The notes beneath the pieces were generated by a model. That model saw only the letters and a list, made by a program, of their open reading frames with translations, was not told the origin of the DNA and made no database searches. Position numbers and translations under genes: made by a program. 64,000 nucleotides of DNA, taken from assembly GCA_022457155.1 (NCBI GenBank), contig JAJGOT010000475.1, forward strand, positions 262,501 to 326,500, in the 5' to 3' direction. Source of the stretch: Cladopsammia gracilis. Its lineage: Eukaryota > Cnidaria > Anthozoa > Scleractinia > Dendrophylliidae. Shown here in pieces: positions 54,275 to 63,978 of the stretch; position 1 is the first letter of the stretch, and every line of letters begins with the position of its first letter.

Positions 54275-54560
54275 CGTTACAACAAACTTAATTCCTAATT
54301 TTCTAAGTAAACGCAAGTTGACCGCAAGTTGTAAAAAATCCGTTTCATCGCAAATTAGGAATTAAGTTTGTTGTAACTCGTTACAACAAACTTAATTCCT
54401 AATTTTCTAAGTAAACGCAAGTTGATCGCAAGTTGTAAAAAATCCGTTTCATCGCAAATTAGGAATTAAGTTTGTTGTAACTCGTTACAACAAACTTAAT
54501 TCCTAATTTTCTAAGTAAACGCAAGTTGATCGCAAGTTGTAAAAAATCCGTTTCATTGCA
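54275..54560. repeat. 104-bp tandem repeat with internal palindrome
   Basis: Units starting CGTTACAACAAACTTAATTC occur at 54275, 54379 and 54483. Within each unit the ends ACAACAAACTTAATTCCTAA and TTAGGAATTAAGTTTGTTGT are complementary, so every unit can fold. Confidence 0.92.
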
Positions 54561-55004
54561 GACTTGTGCACGCGATCATACCAAAGCAAACAATACTGTA
54601 AATATTACTGAAACTTGTGGTCCTTGCGACTACTTGCTTTTGGTTACCGAAAGGTGAAAAACTTGCGCCTACTTTACGACAAATTTGAGCTCCATCAAAG
54701 TGATCAAGTCAACGCAGGCCATCGCAATGACACGCAAGTCCTGGGCAAACGAAATCGCAAGTTATAATTATCGCAAGTTTAGTTTCCAACTTGCGATGAT
54801 TTGCGTCAGTCCCGTTTGGCCAGGACAATGCATGATTCTATTATCAACCTGACTCACCCTTTACACTTCTGATATTCGATCAGCAGTTATCTTTTGTTAC
54901 CCTTCGGTTTCCCGCGCCAGAGGATAAACGTTCTGTCTCAGCTCGTGGTGTTCCCACGCCTCAATGACTCTGCAGCAACTCGAGTGAAAGGAGGATGTTT
55001 CTAA
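54561..55004. other. Intergenic, TTGCG-rich
   Basis: CGCAAGTT/AACTTGCG motifs recur several times (about 54640-54810), probably as decayed relatives of the repeat at 54275. No gene. Confidence 0.35.
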
Positions 55005-55011
55005 AACCAGG

Positions 55012-55163
55012 AACTGGAAAGTGAGAAACAGGAACGGGAAGCGGGAAACGGATAACGAGGAATGAGGAAAACGGAGAACGGAAAACGAGGAACGGGGAAC
55101 GGAGAACGGGAAACGGTGAACGGGGAACGGGAAACGGGAAACGGAGAGCAGGAAACAGAGAAT
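55012..55163. repeat. Purine array (GGGAAACGGNGAAC)n
   Basis: About 150 bases almost purely of A and G with regular C, with GGGGAACGG and GGGAAACGG units. A complementary pyrimidine array lies at 55795-55891. Confidence 0.88.
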
Positions 55164-55684
55164 TCTTGGTTTTCACTTACGTCATATCAAAATTCAGAAG
55201 TATTAGATTTCGAATCCAAAATGTTTATGGAATTGTAGAGAGTTTAAAACTACACATCTTGGCCAAATTTTGAAGCGCAAAAGCATTTCGTTCAAGAGTT
55301 GTAGGCGAACGAGTATTAGACATTTTTAGTAAGAAATGTATGGAGCGGCCATCTTTGTGCCCCAGTCAGGGGACAAACATGGCGGCCAAAATTTCACCGA
55401 AAATCAAATAAAAAAATATTGTGTTTGCCTTATATTTAAGCTCCATTAACTCGGCTTATAAGCACTTATAATGCAAACAATAACTTTCAGCTGATTCAAT
55501 TTTGTTTATTTTCACGGTTCATCCGAAATAGCGTGACGAATTGCGTGACACATTTAAAACCTTTGTAAATCGGAAGCAAAACATCGTTAAATCCTGAAAC
55601 TTTTTGTGAAAGATTATAACACTTGTATCCACATACCATGTTAGAAACAGCTTTGTAGGACGTATACTTTAGATTTTTGAATTT

Positions 55685-55740
55685 TTAGGGTTACTGGGTT
55701 AGGGCTAGGGGTAAAAAAAACTGGCTAACCCTAACCCATC
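55685..55740. repeat. Telomere-like inverted motif
   Basis: GGGTTAGGGCTAGGGG is followed within 20 bases by CTAACCCTAACCC, a small inverted pair of TTAGGG-like units. It is too short to call an interstitial telomere. Confidence 0.5.
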
Positions 55741-55794
55741 ATTTTGAATTTTTATGGAAATTACCACTGACCGCTCGTTTCCAGACTGCACTCC

Positions 55795-55891
55795 CGTTCC
55801 CCGTTCAGCCGTTACCCGTTTCCCGATTCTCCGTTTCCCGTTCCCCGTTTCTCGGTCTCGTTCCCCGTTCCCCGTTCCCCGTTCCCCTTTA
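55795..55891. repeat. Pyrimidine array (CCCGTTCCCCGTTT)n
   Basis: This array is the reverse complement type of 55012-55163. The pair bounds about 630 bp and may be the ends of one element. Confidence 0.85.
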
Positions 55892-56359
55892 ACTAGTCAC
55901 CCTCCTTCCATGTAAACAGGCACCGGGGGGGGGGGGGGGGGGGAGGAACTCGGGTATGACTGACCAGGTGTGACCGACCTTGCACGGCACTGCTTGCTTG
56001 CTTGAAAAAGAAGGCGGAGTAGCTAAGTCTTCAAAAGATCCGCAGCTAAGCTTAAGAGCACTCTGTAGTGCTCTTGAGTTGTGCTTGGTGAACAATTTAA
56101 TTGGTTTTGTTCCGAATTGACCAATAAGCAGTGTTTTTGACATCTTGACCTTTGTGGTCGACTAGAAGTTTCAGTTGTATTCTGAGCGTCACGCGTGAGT
56201 TTTGGATTTTATATTCAACGAGAATGAGAATGAGAATGTCATGAACGCCGTCCCCCTAGACCATACCAGTTCATCGCCAATCGCGTTAAGCGAACTTTCA
56301 ATGTTTACTAATTATACAGGTACTCAGCCACCGCCGCTAGCGCCGCATACCACTCGACC
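55892..56359. other. Intergenic with G tract
   Basis: It has a G homopolymer near 55926 and a short (GAATGA)n run near 56220. No gene. Confidence 0.3.
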
Positions 56360-56952
56360 GGGTGTCTGTAAAACGAGGAATCAACCCGAACACCCAGGAA
56401 CACCACCGGAAATTCGCGAACACCACAGAAACACCCCAGAACATCCCCAGAACACCCTCGGAACCTAACCGGAACACCCTGGAACACGCTTAAAATAACA
56501 ATAAATCAAAGGTTTCTTTAAAAACACCTATGGCACAAATAACGGCTGCATAGGAAACTACGATTCGCGAAAATATAATTTTGTCGCATAAGTTTTGCCG
56601 GCCAATTTTGCATGGTCAGTCTCAAAATGTGAGGTGATGTGAATCCCGAATGAAAGTCATTTAATGGGGCGGGGAGTTGGACGCAGTGGGTTGGGGGGTC
56701 CATGGAGCAAGACGCCTAGGAGAGGGGAGGGGAGAGTCCGAAGCTGTGCAGAATCTTTTTCAAAGGAGCCTTTGATTAATTTTTATTTTTAGTGTGTTCC
56801 AGGGTATTCCGGCGGTATTCTGGGGTGTTTCGGGGTGTTTCGGGGATGTTCCGGGGGTGTTCCGGGGGTATTCCGGGGTGTTCCCGTGGTGTTCCGGGGT
56901 GTTCCAGGGTGTTCCGGGGTGTTCCGGGTAGGTTTCGGTTTTACAGACACCC
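56360..56952. mobile_element. Element with terminal (GGAACACCCC)n arrays in inverted orientation
   Basis: The ends GGGTGTCTGTAAAACGAGG and TTTTACAGACACCC are inverted. Next to them lie arrays of GGAACACCCC-like decamers: forward at about 56395-56485, reverse at about 56790-56935. The centre is about 300 bp with no frame of note. Confidence 0.75.
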
Positions 56953-57289
56953 TCCTCGACCATTCGTTGAAGGTTTTGTACCGAACTTTTCTATACATCC
57001 CGCTATGACTACTGTTCCACGTACAGTTTCATCCGAAGCCGACGTATAGCCCTGAATCTTCTTAGACGCGAACGCAATTGATGCAACATAAAATAGATAA
57101 CCAAAAACACCAGATGGACATCCATTGCGCTTAACAGGCAACTCTGCCAGGTTGGTAGAGTTGCCTGTTAAATGCAATGCGGTGGATTTACAATGTGACC
57201 ACGATGCACTTGCTTAAGTTTCTAGCACTTGCTCCGGCTTGCATGGCGGCTATCTCAAGCGCGAATGTGACCGAAATTTGGTCACCGTT

Positions 57290-57379
57290 GTCCGTATTAT
57301 TTCAGAGGGTCCGTAATAAGGAGGTGTCGGAGAGGTGACATGTCCGTTAGAGGTGTCCGTAAGGAGGAGGTTCGACTAT
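57290..57379. mobile_element. Partial pogo-like MITE
   Basis: TCCGTATTAT, GTCCGTAATAAGGAGGTGTC and GTAAGGAGGAGGTTCGACTA match the right half of the elements at 21331-21692. Confidence 0.6.
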
Positions 57380-57380
57380 A

Positions 57381-57477
57381 AAACCAATTGAATTGTCTGT
57401 CTCTGTTTTGATTGGCCAGAGTAATGGTCAGTAATTACTTTGGTTTTGGTTTTACGACACTCATTTGAAAACTGCTT
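57381..57477. mobile_element. Truncated CCAAT-rich MITE copy
   Basis: GATTGGCCAGAGTAATGGTC and TTACTTTGGTTTTGGTTTTA with the CACTCATTTGAAAACTGC terminus match the right end of the copy at 2808-2998. The left half is missing. Confidence 0.65.
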
Positions 57478-58840
57478 TATCTGATAACATATGTACCTGA
57501 ATAAATAAGTAAATGAATTAGTAAATAATACGAATTTATTTAGTAATTCAGCAGCCATCGAAAGGCAAATTTATACTACTAACTTACTACGCGATCTGGA
57601 GTAATTAGTAAAACAACACCATAGGCCTGACGGAAGTCTTGTACTAATGCCGTGTATTAACCTTGAGCAGTAAAACGCAATATCTTGCCATTTTACAAAA
57701 ATGAATCGCATAAAGATATTATAAACACTGTGGTTCTAAGGCGTGCAAAAATCGACAGAAATGTGATTAAATGTCAAGTTACTTATGAGCATATGGGTTC
57801 ACAACTCAAAATTTCATTAATCATTCAATTTTCTGTTTACATAAAAACACACGAGCACTGTTCATAGATATTTTGAAGGCGGGAAGAAGGTCGGACATCG
57901 ATTTTGCTGTCTTTGTGATTTTACTCCGCCTTCAATTCCGTCTATTATATATTTTGAACCAAAAGCAGGCTTGTGTTTTGCATGGGTTTAACTTAACAAT
58001 AGCATTTTTCACCTGGTTCATAACTGTCTTAGAAATAGGCGGTGTCATGGAAGACTGGAAAAAATTGAATAGAAACAAAAAGCGCTGACCAAATACACGT
58101 GAATTCAAAAAATGCCGCTAGTTGCTTATGCAGCGTAAATTAGTTCAGTTAACGCTTACTAGTTAATAACAAAGAGATAAACAGATAAGTCATGCAACCT
58201 CCTTACAAAACGGATTTTTCTGTCGGTTTAAAGTAGCAAAAAAAGTCAGTGAAACAACAAACAAACGCTAAATTCAAAGTAAATTCCTACGGATGGCCTT
58301 TTGGGAGATGAAAAATCTTGCACACGCTAACAATTTCCTCCAAGGATTTTAGAGGTTTAGTTTAATAAAAGTTTAGGAAACTGGCGAAATCCGGAAGCGA
58401 TTTAACAACAATTCATCTGTTTTCTTTGAATGACCGAAATAGCGTGTTAATAGTGTATATATATTTTTCAATGTGGCGCTTTGTTTGTGATTGAAAAGGC
58501 CGTAATCTTTGGTCTGTTTCTTTCACAACCCTAGCTGAGCCTGCACAATAGGAAATAATACCAAGGAATTTCAAGAAGCCAGGGCAATTTTGTGCTTTTG
58601 AATCGAGCAAACCGCAAAACACCCATTCGTAGAAATGAAACAACAATTAGTGACGAACTAAGTAAATCTCTCTTGTTTAGAGTTAAAGCCTTATTGCAGT
58701 TTGTCGTTGATTTTACAATGGAGTGCTAACAACTTTGGAGTATCTTTCAACTAAAGTGTTAATTATAGTTGTCATCGCTGTTTTTATTGAATTTATAATG
58801 TGCGAAATATCGGTGAAACGTTGGAATTATTTCGAAGGCG
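57478..58840. other. Intergenic upstream of FGF-C, nothing recognised
   Basis: AT-rich, no clear repeat family. Frames of 60-77 codons have no motif. Confidence 0.3.
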
Positions 58841-58843
58841 TTC

Positions 58844-58912
58844 TATAAAAGCCAACGGATTTGCTGTTTGGGTCTACTTAAAAGATTATCATCGAGAGTC
58901 GAATTAAGAAGG
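58844..58912 (+). promoter_or_regulatory. Probable FGF-C promoter: TATA box and noncoding first exon
   Basis: TATAAAA at 58844-58850 is followed, with normal spacing for a start near 58875, by about 40 bases ending at AAGG|GTAAGT (donor at 58913). The next acceptor on this strand with a coding exon is CTTCTCATTCAAG before FGF-C exon 1. This fits a noncoding 5' exon. The start site itself is inferred. Confidence 0.5.
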
Positions 58913-60233
58913 GTAAGTAACAAAACATGTATCCTAGATTTTATCTTATTGCATTGAATGCAAAAGTTGTACCGTTTATCTCAGTAAATCTAGAGTGGGT
59001 TGCCAGATTAGTTTGCCGTGAAATTTGTCTGGTTCGAAAACAGTCATGTTACAAGCTTCCGTGTGCCATCATTGGGAAAAAAATATTGTCAAATTATCGT
59101 TTGCTGAAAGGACAAAAATCCATCAACTCGTTGTCAGAGACGTTAAAATATTCCTAAATTTCTTCCATTACACTTTGGAACAGCTTAGGATTGCCACTGT
59201 TTGTCCTTGTATGTTCGAATACGTTGTTACATTCATGATTGCCACGGCTTTATAAAAAACTCTAAACACTGAATTATTTTCAAGTTAACATCAACGTTTT
59301 GTCAAATTATTTATTATCAGAAAAGCGGTGATTCTTTTAGCGGACAATTCCGACAACGTCCATTCTCCACAGTCATAGGGCTCCTCTTGTATTATCTAAC
59401 GCTGCGCTCAGCCGAATAGAAAACATTTCCCATGAGAGAAAATTAGACTAAACTAGATTAAACTAAAGACAATTGGAGGGAGCCGATCAGCCATCTAGAC
59501 CAGCCACTTTATTCGCAGTCAAGATGTATGTCTGCGTATTAAAGCACGTCGCAAACCACAGCCCTGTTCAAAAACGCTCTATACATTTACGTTTACATAA
59601 CGTTGTAACGGTGATTAAGCCAAAAAAACTCCTAACTCGGATAAAAAAAACTGGAAACATACTCTCCAAACCGATGCAAAACCTTCTTTATCTCTGGAGT
59701 TTAAAGGTTGAAAATAACAACTTTTAAATGTTGTTTAGTTAGCAGTTCTTCATAAAATGCAAAAAATTACCCCGAGCAAAGTTCTGTAGTGGCTGATTGT
59801 CGTCAATTGAATTACGCAAATCAAGAAGTGGAATAAATAGGCAAAAAGAGCTGCTAATGCCAAGCATAGAAATAATGTGTGTCCATGGGAAATCCATTTT
59901 TACTCGGGTAGTCGGCGCTATTTTATCGAAGCATTGTGTTAAGATAGCGATTTAGTTGTAATACTTTCAGAGGATTTCAGTGCTGGAAAACATCAAATCT
60001 TATAGACCCTTATATGGTTCCGTTAATAACTTTGGTCTTACGTCGCGGCGTTTAGCTAACTTTTGAGTCTGTACAGTTACTTTCTGTGGTACATTTTGTT
60101 TTTCAGTATCAAACAATACAAAATTTGGGAAATTTCTTTGTTTAGTTATTTTGTCCACTCTTGTGATTGAGTGAGTGAATGAGATGGTTAATACATTTCT
60201 TTGTTATCTTTCTTCTCATTCAAGCTGTTAACC
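58913..60233 (+). other. FGF-C 5' intron
   Basis: It holds a decayed member of the 'TTTTGAGTCTGT' MITE family at about 60045-60175. The other frames have no support. Confidence 0.4.
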
Positions 60234-60591
60234 ATGAACTTTAGACACCTATTTTTGCTTCTTCAAATCTACTCTTACATGGAGACACGTACATCAGCAA
60301 AACCACACAATGGTACGAGGCTACAAACTAAACCAGACAAGCCTGAAAAGAGGTCCTCGCCAACAGCCAGGAACCCAGACGAAAAGATCAGAAAATCCCG
60401 AAGAACGTTCCTCTTCAAGGAGCAGAAATGGCCTCAACCACCTGGGGAGAATTTTTTGAAACGTGTTCGCAAAATAACGAAACTACCTTCCACCTCAACA
60501 CATTGCAAGATATTCTGTCGAAGCGGTTACCATCTTCAAATTCTTCCAAATGGCGTCGTGAAAGGAACAGTTAACCAGGATAGCGAGTATG
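60234..60591 (+). CDS. FGF-C first coding exon
   Basis: The ATG at 60234 follows an acceptor (TTCTTCTCATTCAAG) by nine bases. The exon ends in phase 1 at GAGTATG|GTAAGA. It carries the signal peptide, linker and first trefoil strands. Confidence 0.88.
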
Positions 60592-63335
60592 GTAAGAGCT
60601 AGAGGTGGACAGTTTCTGTTATTTTTATGACTCAATGTATGTATTTGCGTTGTTATTTCAGGGGCCGGCACTCAACCAGAAATGTTTCCGAAAACGTTTG
60701 CAAAGGCGTTGCGCTGTTCCTCCATATCGTTTAAGTGCCTTTAAAGGAAACTATGTGAAAGCTAATAAAGTTTAACCTTTTCGGTTCCCTTAACTGAATA
60801 TTTCATAAAATTTTAGGAAAAGGAATCCTCTACTGGCCTATAAAGCAATATTACTTATCCAAAACGACATTTTTTTTTATCCCTTCGGAAACAAATTTCC
60901 AATGTTACAAAGTTTGAGGCGACATTTTACCAGCCCACAAATACAGCCGCCCCGTCATCGCTCCTAGCCCCTAGGGGCGTTCGCGCGAGAGAACTAACGC
61001 AAACGCCCCAAGCGGCCGAGAGCGATGAGAGGCGGCAGTATTCGCAGGCTAGCATTTTACCAAAGAAATCTCTAGTTTTTATAGTCTATTTTATTACAAA
61101 TTTTTAAGATCAAAATGATTTTCTATCGAAACGATTAGCTTGAAATCATCCGGCAACATTTGGTAAAACATAAGAAGTAACATTTGTTGATTCCAAAGTG
61201 ATAAAACCTTCCCTTTTCTTGCGTAAATAAAGTTTAAAGCATTTACCCAAAGTGATCTACTATAAGATCATTACAGAAAACCCATAGAATCGAATATAAC
61301 ACGCAATGTTCAAATACAAAATATGTTAAAATAAAGAATGTGATTTTCATAGAAACTTTATTCTGATTTATGTAAGTAAAAAGTTGTGCCTTTTTAGCGA
61401 GTTAAAACTACAAAACTTAAGATATATTCGCATGTAAGAATATTTCAATATTCTAGAAACTTCTAGATGTTTCTTCTGAAACTAATTATAAATAACTAAT
61501 GATATGTGTTAAGATTTTAAAGCGGACAGCTCGTCTCCAAAATTGACACTAGTTTTCCTTTCTCTAATTCATTAGCTTTTAAAAAGTACTTTCGGTGTTT
61601 TTGCACTTAAGCATATGATCGACCTTGGCTCTCCTAGCTGTCTCTTACTATGTGTAGACTACTTTCCGCAGCTAAGTCAAACCAGAATAAAGGGCGTTGC
61701 CTTTTGTTTGCTATAAACCCCAAACTATCAACTGTGATTTTAGCGATGAAAATGTATGATAACTTGAATATTACTTCATCAAAATGTAACTTATAGTTTC
61801 AGCTTTAGACTGATTATATTCATTTATTATTTAGCAACCCTTTTCATATAAGAAAAGTATTGCAATGACATTTTACACTCACTATAATCATATGATAATT
61901 AAGCAAAACCAAGAGCTTATTATATAAGCTCCTGGCAAAACATGTTGTAATCAATCAAGTAGTTTTAAATTTTCTCAATTAAACGCCCCCGGCGTTTATT
62001 TCAAACTTGGCCGAGTAGACACGGCGTTTCCTTGAATCAGCAGATTTTTCTCGCCCGCCATTTTTTAAAAAAGGGTTGTTATTCGTTTTTCTTGACAACC
62101 GTATACATTGGTAACATTGCCCTTAAATCTTAAGTTTATTATACTACAAATAGACGTTTTACGGGCTTACCTACAACTTCCTTTATTATACCCGGCGTTT
62201 ATTGGGGGGCCCAGCGTTTAATCGAGATAGCGATATAGAAAATATAAAAGAGCATTGTAAATTAGAGTAAGTATAGACGAAGAAGAAAGCTTAGGAGAAG
62301 AGACAGAGTGAAGTTAGAAGTGATGTTTTAAGATGTGTTGAGGAACTAAGTAGGCATTGCTGCATGCAGTCCGGCGGACCTCTGCTTCGCCTTTGAGCAG
62401 TCTTCCCCGAGGGGAGTAAGACATCGCCTTCTTAACACCTCTCTCACAATGTGTAAATTAGAGCACAGAGGACTGTGGGATGAAAGAAGTCGAGACGCTT
62501 TTCTACTTCCCATGGTGCCTTGCGCTTTATCGCTTGCGCTTCTCCCAAGGTGTTTTGTGCAACCTTAACTAACGCGACTTCGCCCTCCGTTTCCTTCAAA
62601 GACGAACAGTTTGTGGAGAGGCATATATTGATCAAGGTTTTTTTGTTTTCTTCAGTGTTATTTGAGATGCAGTCGTTTGGTCCCAGTCTCGTCAAACTGA
62701 AGAGCACGGCTACACGAAGGTATCTGACAATGAGAAGAGACGGGACACTTCGCGGATTGGTAAGTGACGTAATTATAATAGCCATTTTGCTAAGCTTTTT
62801 GCAAACAATATAAGCTTGAGTTTAACTCCCTTTCCGTTTTAACGCTGGAATAAGGTCTATAAGTAAACCTAATGTAATGCTGGGGGGGGGGGGGGGGGAG
62901 TGGGGGTAACCCTGTAATAAGGGGAATAAGTAATACTTCTGACCTTGTCACTATATGTTTCAGAAATCAGAGTTAAGCGCTGAAACTGATGAGCCTCGTG
63001 CTAAGTGCTAAGTTTCATTCAAATTAGCCACGGTTTTGCCTCAATCTGATTCTTGTATTTCTTTATTTCAGCGTAGCCAAAGCAACAGAGATTCATTGTT
63101 CAAGGAGACCCATGAACAGAACGCGTTTCACTCGTACGCGTCACACAAATACTTCAGACAACAACGACATGACATGTTGGTTGCAATCAAGAGGAACGGA
63201 CAGATAAAAAGAGCCACGAAAACCTTACACGGACAGACCGCTACACAATTTCTTGTCATCAATTTCTTGTCATCAAAATTCGTTCCCAGGCCTTCTCCGC
63301 TTTTAAAATGGCAGGACAGGCGTGGAAGCCCCTGA
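60234..63335 (+). CDS. Fibroblast growth factor-like gene FGF-C (three coding exons)
   Basis: Joining 60234-60591, 62656-62759 and 63072-63335 gives 241 codons with all junctions in phase. The protein starts MNFRHLFLLLQIYSY, a signal peptide, then a basic linker rich in K, R and P. The trefoil follows: KIFCRSGYHLQILPNGVVKG, the closest of the three to the classic FGF start; then LFEMQSFGPSLVKLKSTATR and YLTMRRDGTLRGL; then LFKETHEQNAFHSYASHKYF, MLVAIKRNGQIKRATKTLHG and TATQFLVI. A basic, proline-containing tail ends in WQDRRGSP. It should be a secreted FGF-receptor ligand. Neighbours FGF-A and FGF-B share the same intron positions. No damage is seen. Confidence 0.92.
60930..61053. repeat. Hairpin with AGCCGCC / GGCGGC arms
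   Basis: CCAGCCCACAAATACAGCCG on the left pairs with GGCGGCAGTATTCGCAGGCT on the right. Inner arms GTCATCGCTC and GAGCGATGA also pair, as do GGGGCGTT and AACGCCCC. Confidence 0.7.
61979..62225. mobile_element. Putative element with ATTAAACGC inverted ends
   Basis: ATTAAACGCCCCCGGCGTTT and CCCGGCGTTTATTGGGGG with GCGTTTAAT are partial inverted repeats about 245 bp apart. Confidence 0.4.
62656..62759 (+). CDS. FGF-C middle exon (104 bp)
   Basis: The acceptor is TTTTCTTCAG and the donor GGATTG|GTAAGT. It is 104 bp with phase 1 in and 0 out, encoding FEMQSFGPSLVKLKSTATRR and the GTLRGL end. Confidence 0.9.
63072..63335 (+). CDS. FGF-C last exon
   Basis: The acceptor is CTTTATTTCAG. It begins RSQSNRDSLFKETHEQNAFH and stops at 63335. 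The tail contains a small repeat (LVINFLSSKF; the DNA doubles AATTTCTTGTCATCAA), so the carboxy end may vary between alleles. Confidence 0.9.
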   Translation, partial: RSQSNRDSLFKETHEQNAFHSYASHKYFRQQRHDMLVAIKRNGQIKRATKTLHGQTATQFLVINFLSSKFVPRPSPLLKWQDRRGSP

Positions 63336-63480
63336 ACAAGGGTCAAGCTCAAATCATATCGTCCAGAAGGACGTCGGACACCTTATTGAGACTTATATAA
63401 CTGAGTAACTGGTTAGCTTTCAGTTGAGGTTAGGGGTAGCAGTTTATATAGTTAAATTTAGGACTAAGCAACCCGAGAAG

Positions 63481-63560
63481 CCAGGTGGTACAGTGGTACG
63501 GTAGGCTATGTAAGCCTAAGCCTAGCTGAGGTGACAGGTTCAATCCTGAGTGGGGATTTT
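63481..63560 (+). mobile_element. tRNA-derived SINE head (A and B boxes)
   Basis: TGGTACAGTGG fits a polymerase III A box and GGTTCAATCCT a B box, about 50 bases apart. No cloverleaf can be folded, so this is a SINE or pseudo-tRNA rather than a tRNA gene. Confidence 0.55.
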
Positions 63561-63594
63561 AGATTTTCTTTTTTACACTTAAAAATTTATTGAA

Positions 63595-63600
63595 AATAAA
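63595..63600 (+). terminator. Candidate FGF-C polyadenylation signal
   Basis: AATAAA 260 bases after the FGF-C stop, on the right strand. Confidence 0.4.
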
Positions 63601-63902
63601 ACTCAAAGTCTCGACATTACGTTATGTAAGTCTCGATAAGGTGTCCGACGTCTTTCTGGACGGTATGATTTAGGCACAACCATGAACAAGGCTGCCAGAA
63701 TACTCCTAAAATACTGCAGTAACGTGATGAAATGTCTTCGTTTCGTTTGAACAGCGGTTTCCCATTGCCAGAAAACAAACATGGCTGCCACTTCTGCCGG
63801 TGAAGTTTTTCCCTTTCGTAAACAAGCGATGCCATTTTAGCGACACTTAGAAAATTTTTCACCAATTTTAGAATTGTTTTTACTATCAGAAAAAGAAAAA
63901 TG

Positions 63903-63978
63903 CAATTAATTACCTAGAATCGAACCCGGAACCTCGACATGCTAGCATCTCTCCTTTACCACTAGACCACAGGGTTGA
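63903..63978 (-). mobile_element. tRNA-like sequence, minus strand (SINE head or pseudo-tRNA)
   Basis: On the minus strand TGGTCTAGTGGTAAAG (A box) and GGTTCCGGGTTCGATTC (B box) are good matches to internal tRNA promoters. The acceptor stem does not pair (AACCCTG against TAATTAA), and the anticodon arm is not normal, so it is not called as a functional tRNA. Confidence 0.55.

Larger units (their letters stand above)
60592..62655 (+). other. FGF-C intron 1
   Basis: It contains a hairpin at 60930-61053 and a repeat with ATTAAACGCCCCCGGCG and GGCCCAGCGTTTAAT ends at about 61979-62225. No further exon seen. Confidence 0.4.
63354..63672. repeat. Inverted repeat flanking a tRNA-like SINE head, 3' of FGF-C
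   Basis: ATCGTCCAGAAGGACGTCGG and ACACCTTATTGAGACTTA at 63358-63400 recur as reverse complements at 63628-63668 (AAGTCTCGATAAGGTGTCCG, ACGTCTTTCTGGACGGT). They lie 20-340 bases after the FGF-C stop. Confidence 0.8.

Noticed and set aside
54961..55176. Frame of repeated Phe-Pro-Val residues
   Set aside because: It is the purine array read on the minus strand, not a protein repeat.
55685..55740. Interstitial telomere or chromosome fusion point
   Set aside because: Only a few imperfect TTAGGG-like units in inverted orientation.
56760..56998. Frames rich in N, T, P, E and H resembling a repeat protein
   Set aside because: They are translations of the decamer array in a transposon end.
63903..63978. 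Functional tRNA gene on the minus strand
   Set aside because: A and B boxes are good, but the acceptor stem does not pair and the anticodon arm is abnormal.
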